NCBI RefSeq assembly: GCF_046630445.1
Contig: NC_092335.1
Location: forward strand, 630,323,501 to 630,387,500
From: Rutidosis leptorrhynchoides
Taxonomy: Eukaryota > Streptophyta > Magnoliopsida > Asterales > Asteraceae
Direction of reading: 5' to 3'
DNA length: 64,000 bases
In this document: positions 51,436 to 62,297 of the stretch, piece after piece
How the letters are laid out: each line of letters starts with the position of its first letter
How positions within the stretch are numbered: position 1 is the stretch's first letter
Translations under genes and position numbers: made by a program
Notes under the pieces: generated by a model
Database searches by the model: none
The model's input: only the letters and a program-made list of their open reading frames with translations
Told to the model about the DNA's origin: nothing

Positions 51436-52050
51436 TTATTCCGACTCGCTTGTTTCTTCTTCTTCGATTTTGGTTCGTTTTGCCAAGTTTCTAGGGATAT
51501 ATGATTTTCCCCTAATACGAGCCGTCGTTATCCACATTGGTTTAGAAAAACCTGGTGGTTTAGAGGTTCCCGGGTCATTGTTACAACTTAAGGACTTCGG
51601 GGGTTGACGATACATATAAAGTTCATCGGGGTTGGAATTAGATTTCTCTATTTTTATGCCCTTTCCCTTATTATTTTCTTTTGCCTTTTTAAATTCAGTT
51701 GGGGTAATTTCTATAACATCATCGGAATTCTCGTCGGAATCCGATTCATCGGAGAATTGGTAATCCTCCCAATATTTTGCTTCCTTGGCGGAAACACCTT
51801 TGACCATAATTAACCTTGGTCAGTTGGTTGAGGATTCTCTTTTACTTAACCGTTTTATTATTTCCCCCACCGGTTCTATTTCTTCTTCCGGTTCCGATTC
51901 TTCTTCCGGTTCCGATTCTTCTTCCGGTTCCGACTCCTCTTCCGGTTCCTCTTCGGGAACTTGTGAATCAGTCCACGAATCATTCTAATTTACATTTGAC
52001 TCTTCATTATTATTAGGTGAGTCAATGGGACTTGTTCTAGAGGAAGACAT
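51436..52050 (-). pseudogene. acidic accessory ORF, broken by two in-frame stops
   Basis: One frame runs from an ATG at 52050 (MSSSRTSPIDSPNN) to 51436, interrupted by TAG near 51987 and TGA near 51822. The N-terminal part carries repeated Glu-rich EESEPE units; the remaining open part begins at Met 51807 (123 codons) with SDESDSDENSDDVIEI, then a Lys-rich and a Pro-containing segment (RQPPKSLSCNNDPGTSKPPG), and an acidic end EEEETSESE. No known domain. Serine/acid-rich N-termini also mark the LARD ORF at 39670-40203. The open plus-strand frames here are shadows. Confidence 0.6.
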
Positions 52051-52159
52051 CTATCACATAATATCAAACACGTTAAGAGATTAATATATCACATAATATT
52101 CATATGTTAAAAATATATAGTTTCCAACAAAAATGTTTAGCAATCATTTTTAAAGAAAA

Positions 52160-52259
52160 CACGGTCGAAGTCCAGACTCACTAATGCATCCTAACAAACT
52201 CGATAAGACACACTAATGTAAATTTTCTGGTTCTCTAAGACCAACGCTCGGATACCAAC
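52160..52259 (-). promoter_or_regulatory. chromovirus leader and primer-binding site
   Basis: Minus GTTGGTATCCGAGCGTTGG at the LTR edge, an imperfect match to initiator tRNA-Met complement. The leader shares CACGGTCGAAGTCCAGAC and CACTAATGCATC blocks with the LARD leader, candidates for dimerisation or packaging signals. Confidence 0.7.
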
Positions 52260-55200
52260 TGAAATGTCCCGTTCTTATTGATTAAAAACGTTCCATATTA
52301 ATTGATTTCGTTGCGAGGTTTTGACCTCTATATGAGACGTTTTTCAAAGACTGCATTCATTTTTAAAACAAACCATAACCTTTATTTCATAAATAAAGGT
52401 TTAAAAAGCTTTACGTAGATTATCAAATAATGATAATCTAAAATATCCTGTTTACACACGACCATTACATAATGGTTTACAATACAAATATGTTACATCG
52501 AAATCAGTTTCTTGAATGCAGTTTTTACACAATATCATACAAACATGGACTCCAAATCTTGTCCTTATTTTAGTATGCAACAGCGGAAGCTCTTAATATT
52601 CACCTGAGAATAAACATGCTTTAAACGTCAACAAAAATGTTGGTGAGTTATAGGTTTAACCTATATATATCAAATCGTAACAAAAGACCACAAGATTTCA
52701 TATTTCAATACACATCCCATACATAGAGATAAAAATCATTCATATGGTGAACACCTGGTAACCGACAATAACAAGATGCATATATAAGAATATCCCCATC
52801 ATTCCGGGACACCCTTCGGATATGATATAAATTTCGAAGTACTAAAGCATCCGGTACTTTGGATGGGGTTTGTTAGGCCCAATAGATCTATCTTTAGGAT
52901 TCGCGTCAATTAGGGTGTCTGTTCCCTAATTCTTAGATTACCAGACTTAATAAGAAGGGGCATATTCGATTTCGATAATTCAACCATAGAATGTAGTTTC
53001 ACGTACTTGTGTCTATTTTGTAAATCATTTATAAAACCTGCATGTATTCTCATCCCAAAAATATTAGATTTTAAAAGTGGGACTATAACTCACTTTCACA
53101 GATTTTTACTTCGTCGGGAAGTAAGACTTGGCCACTGGTTGATTCACGAACCTATAACAATATATACATATATATCAAAGTATGTTCAAAATATATTTAC
53201 AACACTTTTAATATATTTTGATGTCTTAAGTTTATTAAGTCAGCTGTCCTCGTTAGTAACCTACAACTAGTTGTCCACAGTTAGATGTACAGAAATAAAT
53301 CGATAAATATTATCTTGAATCAATCCACGACCCAGTGTATACGTATCTCAGTATTGATCACAACTCAAACTATACATATTTTGGAATCAACCTCAACCCT
53401 GTATAGTTAACTCCAACATTCACATATAGAGTGTCTATGGTTGTTCCGAAATATATATAGATGTGTCGACATGATAGGTCGAAACATTGTATACGTGTCT
53501 ATGGTATCTCAAGATTACATAATATACAATACAAGTTGATTAAGTTATGGTTGGAATATATTTGTTACCAATTTTCACGTAGCTAAAATGAGAAAAATTA
53601 TCCAATCTTGTTTTACCCATAACTTCTTCATTTTAAATCCGTTTTGAGTGAATCAAATTGCTATGGTTTCATATTGAACTCTATTTTATGAATCTAAACA
53701 GAAAAAGTATAGGTTTATAGTCAGAAAAATAAGTTACAAGTCGTTTTTGTAAAGGTAGTCATTTCAGTCGAAAGAACGACGTCTAGATGACCATTTTAGA
53801 AAACATACTTCCACTTTGAGTTTAACCATAATTTTTGGATATAGTTTCATGTTCATAATAAAAATCATTTTCTCAGAATAACAAATTTTAAATCAAAGTT
53901 TATCATAGTTTTTAATTAACTAACCCAAAACAGCCCGCGGTGTTACTACGACGGCGTAAATCCGGTTTTACGGTGTTTTTCGTGTTTCCAGGTTTTAAAT
54001 CATTAAGTTAGCATATCATATAGATATAGAACATGTGTTTAGTTTATTTTAAAAGTCAAGTTAGAAGGATTAACTTTTGTTTGCGAACAAGTTTAGAATT
54101 AACTAAACTATGTTCTAGTGATTACAAGTTTAAACCTTCGAATAAGATAGCTTTATATGTATGAATCGAATGATGTTATGAACATCATTACTACCTTAAG
54201 TTCCTTGGATAAACCTACTGGAAAAGAGAAAAATGGATCTAGCTTCAATGGATCCTTGGATGGCTCGAAGTTCTTGAAGCAGAATCATGACACGAAAACA
54301 AGTTCAAGTAAGATCATCACTTGAAATAAGATTGTTATAGTTATAGAAATTGAACCAAAGTTTGAATATGATTATTACCTTGTATTAGAATGATAACCTA
54401 CTGTAAGAAACAAAGATTTCTTGAGGTTGGATGATCACCTTACAAGATTGGAAGTGAGCTAGCAAACTTGAAAGTATTCTTGATTTTATGAAACTAGAAC
54501 TTTTGGAATTTATGAAGAACACTTAGAACTTGAAGATAGAACTTGAGAGAGATTAATTAGATGAAGAAAATTGAAGAATGAAAGTGTTTGTAGGTGTTTT
54601 TGGTCGTTGGTGTATGGATTAGATATAAAGGATATGTAATTTTGTTTTCATGTAAATAAGTCATGAATGATTACTCATATTTTTGTAATTTTATGAGATA
54701 TTTCATGCTAGTTGCCAAATGATGGTTCCCACATGTGTTAGGTGACTCACATAGGCTGCTAAGAGCTGATCATTGGAGTGTATATACCAATAGTACATAC
54801 ATCTAAAAACTGTGTATTGTACGAGTACGAATACGGGTGCATACGAGTAGAATTGTTGATGAAACTGAACGAGGATGTAATTGTAAGCATTTTTGTTAAG
54901 TAGAAGTATTTTGATAAGTGTATTGAAGTCTTTCAAAAGTGTATAAATACATATTAAAACACTACATGTATATACATTTTAACTGAGTCGTTAAGTCATC
55001 GTTAGTCGTTACATGTAAGTGTTGTTTTGAAACCTTTAGGTTAACGATCTTGTTAAATGTTGTTAACCCAATGTTTATAATATCAAATGAGATTTTAAAT
55101 TATTATATTATCATGATATTATCATGTATGAATATCTCTTAATATGATATATATACATTAAATGTCTTTACAACGATAATCGTTACATATATGTCTCGTT

Positions 55201-55510
55201 TAAAAATCATTAAGTTAGTAGTCTTGTTTTTACATATGTAGTTCATTGTTAATATACTTAATGATATGTTTACTTATCATAGTATCATGTTAACTATATA
55301 TATATCCATATATATGTCATCATATAGTTTTTACAAGTTTTAACGTTCGTGAATCACCGATCAACTTGGGTGGTCAATTGTCTATATGAAATATATTTCA
55401 ATTAATCAAGTCTTAACAAGTTTGATTGCTTAACATGTTAGAAACATTTAATCATGTAAATATCAATCTCAATTAATATATATAAACATGGAAAAGTTCG
55501 GGTCACTACA
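52260..55510 (-). repeat. right (5') LTR of the F-box chromovirus
   Basis: Near-identical to 42419-45669. It should drive transcription leftward; TATA candidate CTTTATATC at about 54630-54621. The 77- and 87-codon frames here are shared LTR sequence, not genes. Confidence 0.95.
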
Positions 55511-56776
55511 GCAGCAGTCCAACATCAAAGCATAAACAGGCTCTCGGCCCAAAATAGAAATAGCCTTCGGCCCAAGAAAGCTTAATAACTATCCAGTCCA
55601 AATAGTTCATTCGGCCCAAAGAAGAAAAAAAAAAGAAAAGGAAACACATGCCCAACAAAGAGCCCGTTATCCTCTTTAACTCGTTCGGTTCCTAGGTTAC
55701 CAGCTCACTTCATTCCTCCCCACATCAGATCTAGAATGGCAGGAGCTACGCAGAGAAGAAAAAAACATGGTATCCTCATCTCACCATCACTCATCAATCA
55801 TCATCATTGTTAATAGATTAATTGAGCAGTAATCATCTATAATTATCAGGTCATTGATTCATCATCGTTCTTGTTCAAATTCATCATCCATCTACTTCTT
55901 TCTCGTTAATCATCTTCCTTCATCAATCGATTAAGAAATGGGTTCATTAATTGGTGAAACAGGTAATTGATTCATTGATTTCCTTTTTTTATATATATAT
56001 TCTTCGTCCCTCTCTATATATATATGTCCTGTATTTTTAAATTTATTGAACACCACAGTAATGAATGAAAATAGAACGGCTATTTAGTGGTAGAGGTTAC
56101 AGGTCGATTAGTAACAATACCTGATAGCAAAGGTTTGTGATGGTGGTGTTTCGTAGTGATAGGTAGAAACAGAAGGAAGTAGTAGCAGTGACAATAAATA
56201 GCAACAATTTACTCATCATCATTCGTTGTTGTAACAGGAAACAAGAGAACATCAGAATCGTACATCAATCTTGTTCGAGCTGCACAACTAAAAGGTGTTC
56301 GGGTTTGAGCTATTTGGAACAGAATCAATAATAGTTGCATGTGCATAAATAGTTAAATACTTATTATGTAACTTAAATTGTTACAGGTAGTTTGTGGTGG
56401 TGTTGATTTCATCGTATAACAGATCTAAAAACCGAAATAAAATTGCAGCTATTGAAACAATTGGGTTTGATGATGGTGATCGGTAGAAGGTGATTTGGGT
56501 GTTTGGTGATGAAAGGTGGATTTTCTATTATGTAGTGTATGTGTGCATAAAGTATAGGATAAAGAGGATGATTGGTGATGGAATAAGGACACTAATATAA
56601 ATCAAGTCCGTGAATCATGTAGTCGTTCAATCATATATTTGTAAAGAGTATTAGCTTTATTAATAGTTGTTGATGTTACAAGTGATGTGAGTGTGCTTGT
56701 GGCATTTTGTATTTGGTTAATGGATAAGCGATAAGTGAAGATCCCTTTATATAACTTTATTATTGAAATTGTAATT

Positions 56777-56841
<65 letters not shown>

Positions 56842-57151
56842 CAATAGATGTTGTTGTTGTGTGTTAATCGGACAAAGATAGAACCATTAATTACAAGTAG
56901 TAAAAAGAATTTACCAAGTGGGTTTTTAATTCAATTTCAATTGCAGGATATGATATATAGAACGAATTATGATTGGAAAGTGACTTGTAACAAATTAGAG
57001 ACACAAACAAAAATTATGTACAGATGATGGATACGTGAAACAAAATTTGATTCTAGTTCCATATGTATACTTTTATATAAATAATATTAATAATTACTAA
57101 TTATATTAATAATAATAATCAAAATACTACTACTAATAATACTAATAATAC

Positions 57152-57182
<31 letters not shown>

Positions 57183-57189
57183 CATAATC

Positions 57190-57241
<52 letters not shown>

Positions 57242-57673
57242 GAGTAATAATAATAATATGATGATATTAATAATTAGAATAATAAGGATCTTAATAATCT
57301 AAATAATGATAATAATATTATTAATGATACTAATAACGATATTAGTTATAATAATATTAATATTATTAAGGATAATAATAATAACAATATTAATAATGAC
57401 AATATTATAACAACTTATACATATCAAATTTTTTATATACATATTTTATATTAGAAGTAATAATATTACTAATACAACTATTAATATTAACAATAATAAT
57501 TATAATGAAAGTAATGATAATAATATTAATATATCAATTTTTATTCAAACTTGTAATTTAATATAATACTATATTATTATTTATGTAATATTATATTATA
57601 TAATGACATTTACTGAATAGTTAATATTTATATATTTTATATGTATTTATTAGAAATCATATATAGACTCATG

Positions 57674-57734
<61 letters not shown>

Positions 57735-57994
57735 GTAATTTATTTATTTATTATTATTACATATTTAATTCCTAATGATTCAATAACATTTTTATTATTT
57801 CCAATACTTACATTTATATTTATATATATATATATTTATTTATTTATTTATTTTCAAAAAATTATTCGTGAATCGTCAGGAGTAGTCAGAGGTTAACTGA
57901 ATCCATGTAAACAGTTCAAGAATTTTGAGACTCGGTTTGTAGATTTTGCTTATCGTGTCGAAATTACAATTTTAAGTTTAAATTTGGTCGGAAA
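55511..57994 (-). repeat. right LTR of the LARD, part after the nested element
   Basis: Starts with the second GCAGC copy and matches 30813-33318. (TA)n arrays at 56779-56840 and 57679-57731 and (AAT)n near 57166-57240 differ in length from the left copy. It stops at GGTCGGAAA; the final TTTCCGGGTCGTCACA is missing. Confidence 0.92.
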
Positions 57995-58088
57995 GTGAAT
58001 AGTTTAGGGTCATCTACGTCTAAAAAAAAAAAGATAAAGGTACCATGCTTTTTGTTACAAAGTTGTTGGACCATCCATGCAATTTTGT
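57995..58088 (-). repeat. inverted partner of the repeat at 27730
   Basis: Reverse complement gives GACAAAATTGCATGGATGGT, CAACTTTGTAACAAAAAGCA and GACGTAGATGACCCT, matching 27732-27815. It directly abuts the truncated LARD LTR. Confidence 0.7.
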
Positions 58089-58395
58089 CTTTTTTTTTCC
58101 TTTCTCATACAAAATTCTAGAAACAAATGTCAAATTTCTTATTCATTTTTTCTTTTCAAAGCTCAAAGAGTTTCCAACGATTCATCTCCTTTGGTTGCCT
58201 TCACTGCTAGCGAACCCCTTCTATTTTTATTTTTTCCAAGTGATCTTATGTGATCTAGTCTGCGAATTAGTTTAAGCCAAGTTAACTCTTACATCACACA
58301 CAAATTTACATAATTTTTTTTACAGATATATAGATTATAGATTATGTCCATCTTTAAACTTAAACTAACAATTTCCTTGTTAGAAAGTCACGTAG
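58089..58395. other. T-rich spacer
   Basis: No gene recognised. An open frame at 58045-58275 is Phe/Leu-rich from T-rich DNA and is not supported. Confidence 0.3.
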
Positions 58396-58496
58396 ATACG
58401 GATTGATCAATAGGTAAAAGGTAAAAGGTAGAAGGTTTTCCCTGTTCGGGCTACCCGGGAGGGCGAGTAATCCCACCCATACGGATTGATCAATAG
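58396..58496. mobile_element. 65-bp insertion with 18-bp target duplication (SINE-derived?)
   Basis: ATACGGATTGATCAATAG occurs exactly at 58396-58413 and 58479-58496, flanking 65 bp that contain a GTAAAAGGTAGAAGG purine stretch and GGGCTACCCGGGAGGGCGAG. A long exact duplication implies target-primed retroposition; the insert is probably a 5'-truncated SINE. Confidence 0.6.
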
Positions 58497-58582
58497 TCCA
58501 CTCATAATATATAAAATTAATAAAATAAAGTAAAATGATGTATATGCCCCTGTGAACAGTGAAAAGGTTCATCATAAATAGT

Positions 58583-58613
<31 letters not shown>

Positions 58614-59036
58614 AATTCAATACCACATAAGTAGTGTATGGGGGAGGTGAGATGTAGACAATCCTTCCCCTATCCCTAAATGATGTAATGTCAATGAGAA
58701 GAATTCTAGGGATCATGTCATTATCTTGTTCTTGGTGGTGACAAGGTTTTTGACCTATTAGGAGCGTTTCGGCCCAATCATTAAGGTAAATAGAAACTGG
58801 TATGCATTTTAGACAGAGTAAACTTACCTTGTGGACTTACTAGGCAATCCTTCACTTGTATATAAATCATCTAGGAAAATTTAGAATACAATATCTATAT
58901 GAAATGTCAAGTACTAATCACAAAATTTTCAAATCTCTAACGCATATGTTCCAGAAATCAAAGCAATTAGCCATAAACACACGTCATTTCTTCACCCAGA
59001 GTAAAAACACTCTCAAAAGTACATCCCTCTATTCGA
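58583..59036 (-). mobile_element. SINE with TTG tail (TS-like), copy 3, split
   Basis: Minus strand: (TTG)9 tail at 58583-58612 (plus ACAAC repeats), then GGGGGAGGTGAGATGTAGAC (plus) matching copy 2. Homology stops near 58680 and resumes at about 58983-59036 with CATTTCTTCACCCAGAGTAA. About 300 bp of unrelated DNA lies between, so a later insertion split it. Confidence 0.7.
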
Positions 59037-59257
59037 TGAATATAAAGTCATCACATTTTTCATTCATACACCATCTTGATTCCTTTATAACATTAGTTAT
59101 TTACGAATTACTCACTTAAAAAACATAATTACCTATGATCGATTTACAAATCAAAATTTTTTAATTTTGTTATACTACTAATGCATAAAGTTGTTAATTG
59201 TTTAGCACAATATTTACGTATAATAGTTTCTTTCGGTCAATTAGATTATATTTAATA
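59037..59257. other. spacer, nothing recognised
   Basis: AT-rich DNA up to the Helitron end. No gene. Confidence 0.25.
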
Positions 59258-59936
59258 CTAGTGAAATGAAGGTGAAATCACGGTTTTTTTTAAACGAAAC
59301 AGTTTAATAATATGTTTTAGGTATTAAGTGAATGTAAATAACAAAGTCATTTAGTTTAATGAACCGTGGAACCAAGGATTTCGACTAAGAAACTTGTCGT
59401 TATTTTTACAAAAATATTGAATATTTATATTTTTAATAATAATTATTAATAATAACAAATGCTTCTTGAAATTGTTTTAAAAATTAAAATACAATTATTA
59501 TATAAAGGTTGTACAATATACTTCAAAGTTTGTACATGTGTTCATAGAGTGTTTTGTAAAAAAAATTGTACAATTTGTTTTAAGTTTGTACATATGGTAA
59601 TGAGGGTGTTTTATTATAAGGTTGTGCATAATGCTTCAAATATTGTACATATAGTTATGAGGGTGTTTTACCATAAGGTTATACATAATACTTCTAAGAT
59701 TGTACATATGGTCATGTGGCGTTTTATTATAACGTTGTACATAATCCTTCATATATTATACAATTAACATGTTAATAATATTTTTTTATCAAATTCAATT
59801 AATTAATTATTTTAATAACATTATCATGGGGCTTAAATTTTTTGCTATTTATTTTTGAATTTTTTTTAAGTTTGAAAAATCTTATTTATGATATCATCAT
59901 TTTAAAAATTTATATGATACTATAGATAGATAGATA
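59258..59936 (-). mobile_element. non-autonomous Helitron copy D
   Basis: 3' end CTAG at 59261-59258 with a damaged CCGTGATTTCACC hairpin; 5' end TCTATAGTATCATATAAAT at 59936, in a short GATA repeat that makes the exact base uncertain. The interior has four to five 50-bp units with GTACATATGGTMATGAGGG and TTGTACATAAT. More diverged than copies A and C. The 102-codon frame at 59459 is the repeat read as protein and is not a gene. Confidence 0.78.
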
Positions 59937-60307
59937 GATTGTTCAATATGCTAAAAATAACGTCCACTTATGTTGGATTTTGGTTAAATTTAATCGACAT
60001 TTATCTTCTTTAGAATGTTGCTAAGGTGTGTCACGTGATAGTTGATAAAACGTACTGTATATATTGAAGTAATTTTTTAATAAAAATATTGACATAAACA
60101 TTAGTAATTCCTAACCGTTAATTCAATTTAATATTATTTTTTACGTATATACTCTAATAAAGATACTTATTTATTAAATGCAATTTAACATAGAATTGCC
60201 CCTTTTTTCAGGCGGAACTATTCGTTGAGGAGTTTAAAGTTTAAACTTGTATCTCGTTTCCACAAACAAATCATACAGGCATTTTTCCTTTTCATGTTTG
60301 GGCTTCA
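59937..60307. other. spacer, nothing recognised
   Basis: AT-rich DNA between the Helitron and the LINE. No gene recognised. Confidence 0.25.
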
Positions 60308-60825
60308 TTTGTAATTTTTTTTTTTAAAGGCAAATCAACATTTTATTAATATAAGGAGGTAGCGCTCAAAACAAGTAAAACTACCGAGTTTTCAAAGATA
60401 CATCACGACGGATGCTAAGATGGCAACAATATATACAAGCGAAATAAAAGATTATGTAAAAATACTACATGGATTATGTAGCCAACTATTCCACCCAATG
60501 ACCTTGTCTTTGTATCTTCTCGCAACCCATTCGAAACTTTTAACTTGTATTTCGCAAAACGCAACCGGCACATTCTAAACTTTATTCTTAAAAACCTTCT
60601 CATTGCGATTTTTCCACAAAAGATAAATACTTGTCCATGTCACCGCTTGCCATAAGATTTTACCTATATCCGACCATATGTAACACGTATTATTGTTTAA
60701 CAAAGAGGTAAGATTTAAATTTGGAGGACGAGGAGCGCTCCACCAATCGAAAATTTTACCCCAAACATCACGAACTTTCTCACAAGATAGAAGGGAGTGA
60801 CTAATACTTTCGATGTCATTATCAC
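60308..60825 (-). pseudogene. L1-type LINE 3' fragment (zf-RVT region)
   Basis: Minus-strand frame: ESISHSLLSCEKVRDVWGKI, WWSAPRPPNLNLTSLL, ILWQAVTWTSIYLLWKNRNE, which is the Cys/Trp-rich C-terminal domain that follows the reverse transcriptase in plant LINEs. A poly(A) tail (T-run at about 60314-60326) ends it. It is cut at 60825 by the LTR retrotransposon starting at 60826, so the upstream RT part, if present, lies beyond the window. Confidence 0.85.
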
Positions 60826-60854
60826 TGTAAGACCCTGTTTCCATTTCAGTTGAT

Positions 60855-60913
60855 CGGGACGCCGTTCAGGATTCGGGACGCCGTCCAGCAAAGAAGAGCT
60901 GCACACCGTCCAG
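60855..60913. repeat. GGACGCCGTCCAG inverted-repeat cluster, LTR start
   Basis: Three variants (GGGACGCCGTTCAG, GGGACGCCGTCCAG, CACCGTCCAG) within 60 bp. A matching group near the LTR end at 62965-63023 includes the perfect palindromic CTGGACGCCGTCCAG (62990-63004). Confidence 0.75.
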
Positions 60914-62036
60914 TTGGTCTGTCGGGCCAGCTGTGATATTTTAGTTTTAATAAGGGGTATGTCGGTCTTTTCACTTGGTGACCAGTTTTAAGCCACAAAT
61001 GGGCAAAGGTTGAGCTCATTCAACCTTATCTTCACCAATACAAACACTCTCATCCATATCTAGAGAGAGAGAGGAGAGTTTTAGAGAGAGAGAACTTGAT
61101 TTAGAGAAGAAGGAGTCGGATTCTCGCTAAAGCTCGGGTTCTAAAGTTGTTCATCTCGCTCATAGCTATGTTGTGGTAGTATTGGAAAGTTCAAACTCCG
61201 AATTTCATTTGTTAGATTTGATATTCAAGTTAGGGTTTGAGCTTGATTTGTTGTAAAACCCTCTTAGATGATGAAATGGGTTTATGGTGACTAGTTATTC
61301 TTGTCACTTGGCGGGTTTTGGGTTGGTTGACGATTTAGCCTTGATTAAGCTTTGATCTTGAGTTTAATCACTAGGTTTAGTGATTATGGAAGTGTTGGAA
61401 CACTTTTGGGTGTGTTTGATTAACTAATTTTGAAATGGGTCAAAATTAGGGTTTTGGTGTCAAAGTGGGTAAGACACGTGTTTAACACTTGTGTTCGGGT
61501 TTAATCGGTGTGTTAGGACCATTTTCACTCGTGTTAGTGAATGTTGGTTAGTTTGGGCGCGGTTTGTGCTTGGAAGTGCAATTGGGTCAGAATTGCACTA
61601 AGTGTCAATTGGGTTGGTTTGTAAATCCACCCTAATTGTGTTGTTGTATTTGTGATAATGGAATAGGTACATTCCATCGACGAGTTGCGGATTATTCGGT
61701 AGCATTCATCAAGGCGACAAGGTGAGTGTTAATATCCTATGTGCATATGTATGTGTTGGATGGGTGCGGGTCGGGTGAAGTGGTTCTCGGTTATAGAGCT
61801 CACTTCACATATAGGTGGATTTGATGGACTTGTGTAATAGGTCCAATTGGCACGGTTGGGCATTTTGGTTGACCACCTTTGGCGAGGTGCACACTTTGTG
61901 TGTACAATATCACATATGCTTGTGATGTGGATGATATAACCCCAATGGCGAAGGGTTGATTTTGTTGTGATGTGGATAACCCCGATGTGGTGGATTTTAT
62001 AATCCCGTGACCGTAGGTTTTGATATTGAGAAGTGA

Positions 62037-62297
62037 GTCGCGTGTGGATGCAGATTCACGATGACGCGTGTAGTTTCGGTCATCTTATTGAGAAAGTGAG
62101 TCTCGTGTAGTTCGGATTCACGATGACTCGTGTAGTTCGGTCATCTTATTGAGGTAGTGATCTCGTGTGGTTGCGGATTCACTAAGGCTCGTGTAGTTCT
62201 GCCAACCTCGATGTTTGTTTTGGCATTGAAGATAGTAGTCTCGTGTGGATGCGGATTTACTAAGGCTCGTGTAGTTCGGCCAACCTTCATGTTGGTA
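62037..62297 (+). repeat. tandem repeats of about 60-70 bp in the LTR
   Basis: Four units with TCTCGTGTGGATGCGGATTC-like starts, CTCGTGTAGTTCGG and GTCATC/CCAACC blocks. The last two have TTTACTAAGGCTCGTG in place of ACGATGACTCGTG. An open frame at 62157-62432 is the repeat read as protein, not a gene. Confidence 0.85.

Larger units (their letters stand above)
42419..55510 (-). mobile_element. 13.1-kb chromovirus-type Ty3/gypsy retrotransposon carrying an F-box gene
   Basis: Two 3251-bp LTRs (42419-45669, 52260-55510), flanked by exact GCAGC duplications (42414-42418, 55511-55515). Sense order on the minus strand: LTR, primer site, acidic ORF, F-box ORF, internal polypurine-like motif, gag-protease-RT-RNase H-integrase-chromodomain-like tail in one frame, polypurine tract, LTR. 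By eye the LTRs differ at roughly a dozen positions, so insertion was recent. Gag-pol has two in-frame stops. The chromodomain-like C-terminus suggests the Tekay/Del clade. Ordinary members of that clade lack the two upstream ORFs. Confidence 0.92.
28917..57994 (-). mobile_element. non-autonomous LTR retrotransposon (LARD-like), heavily nested
   Basis: Left LTR 28917-33334 (TGAAAGGACCCG to GGGTCGTCACA, 4418 bp). Right LTR starts at 40610, is interrupted by the 13.1-kb element at 42419-55510 and resumes to 57994, lacking its last 16 bp. The minus-strand direction follows from the primer-binding site TTGGTATCAGAGCGGTGG next to the right LTR (about 40609-40592) and a polypurine-type tract next to the left LTR. 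The interior (33335-40609) has no gag-pol, only one ORF of 177 codons and remnants. It must depend on proteins from another element; shared leader and PPT sequences point to the chromovirus nested inside it. Confidence 0.85.

Noticed and set aside
51604-52016. Ser/Asp/Gly- and Pro/Val-rich plus-strand frames
   Set aside because: Shadows of the minus-strand Glu-rich repeats of the acidic accessory ORF.
34874-54936. Repeated 87-codon (34874, 43166, 53007) and 77-codon (36570, 44862, 54703) open frames
   Set aside because: They recur only because they lie in three near-identical LTR copies; composition is AT-driven, and there is no start context or domain.
58360-58716. 118-codon minus-strand frame with a poly-Val run
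   Set aside because: It runs through the SINE TTG tail and the 65-bp insert; accidental.
59459-59767. 102-codon Cys/Val/His-rich repeat protein
   Set aside because: It is the 50-bp Helitron minisatellite read in frame; other Helitron copies do not keep the frame.
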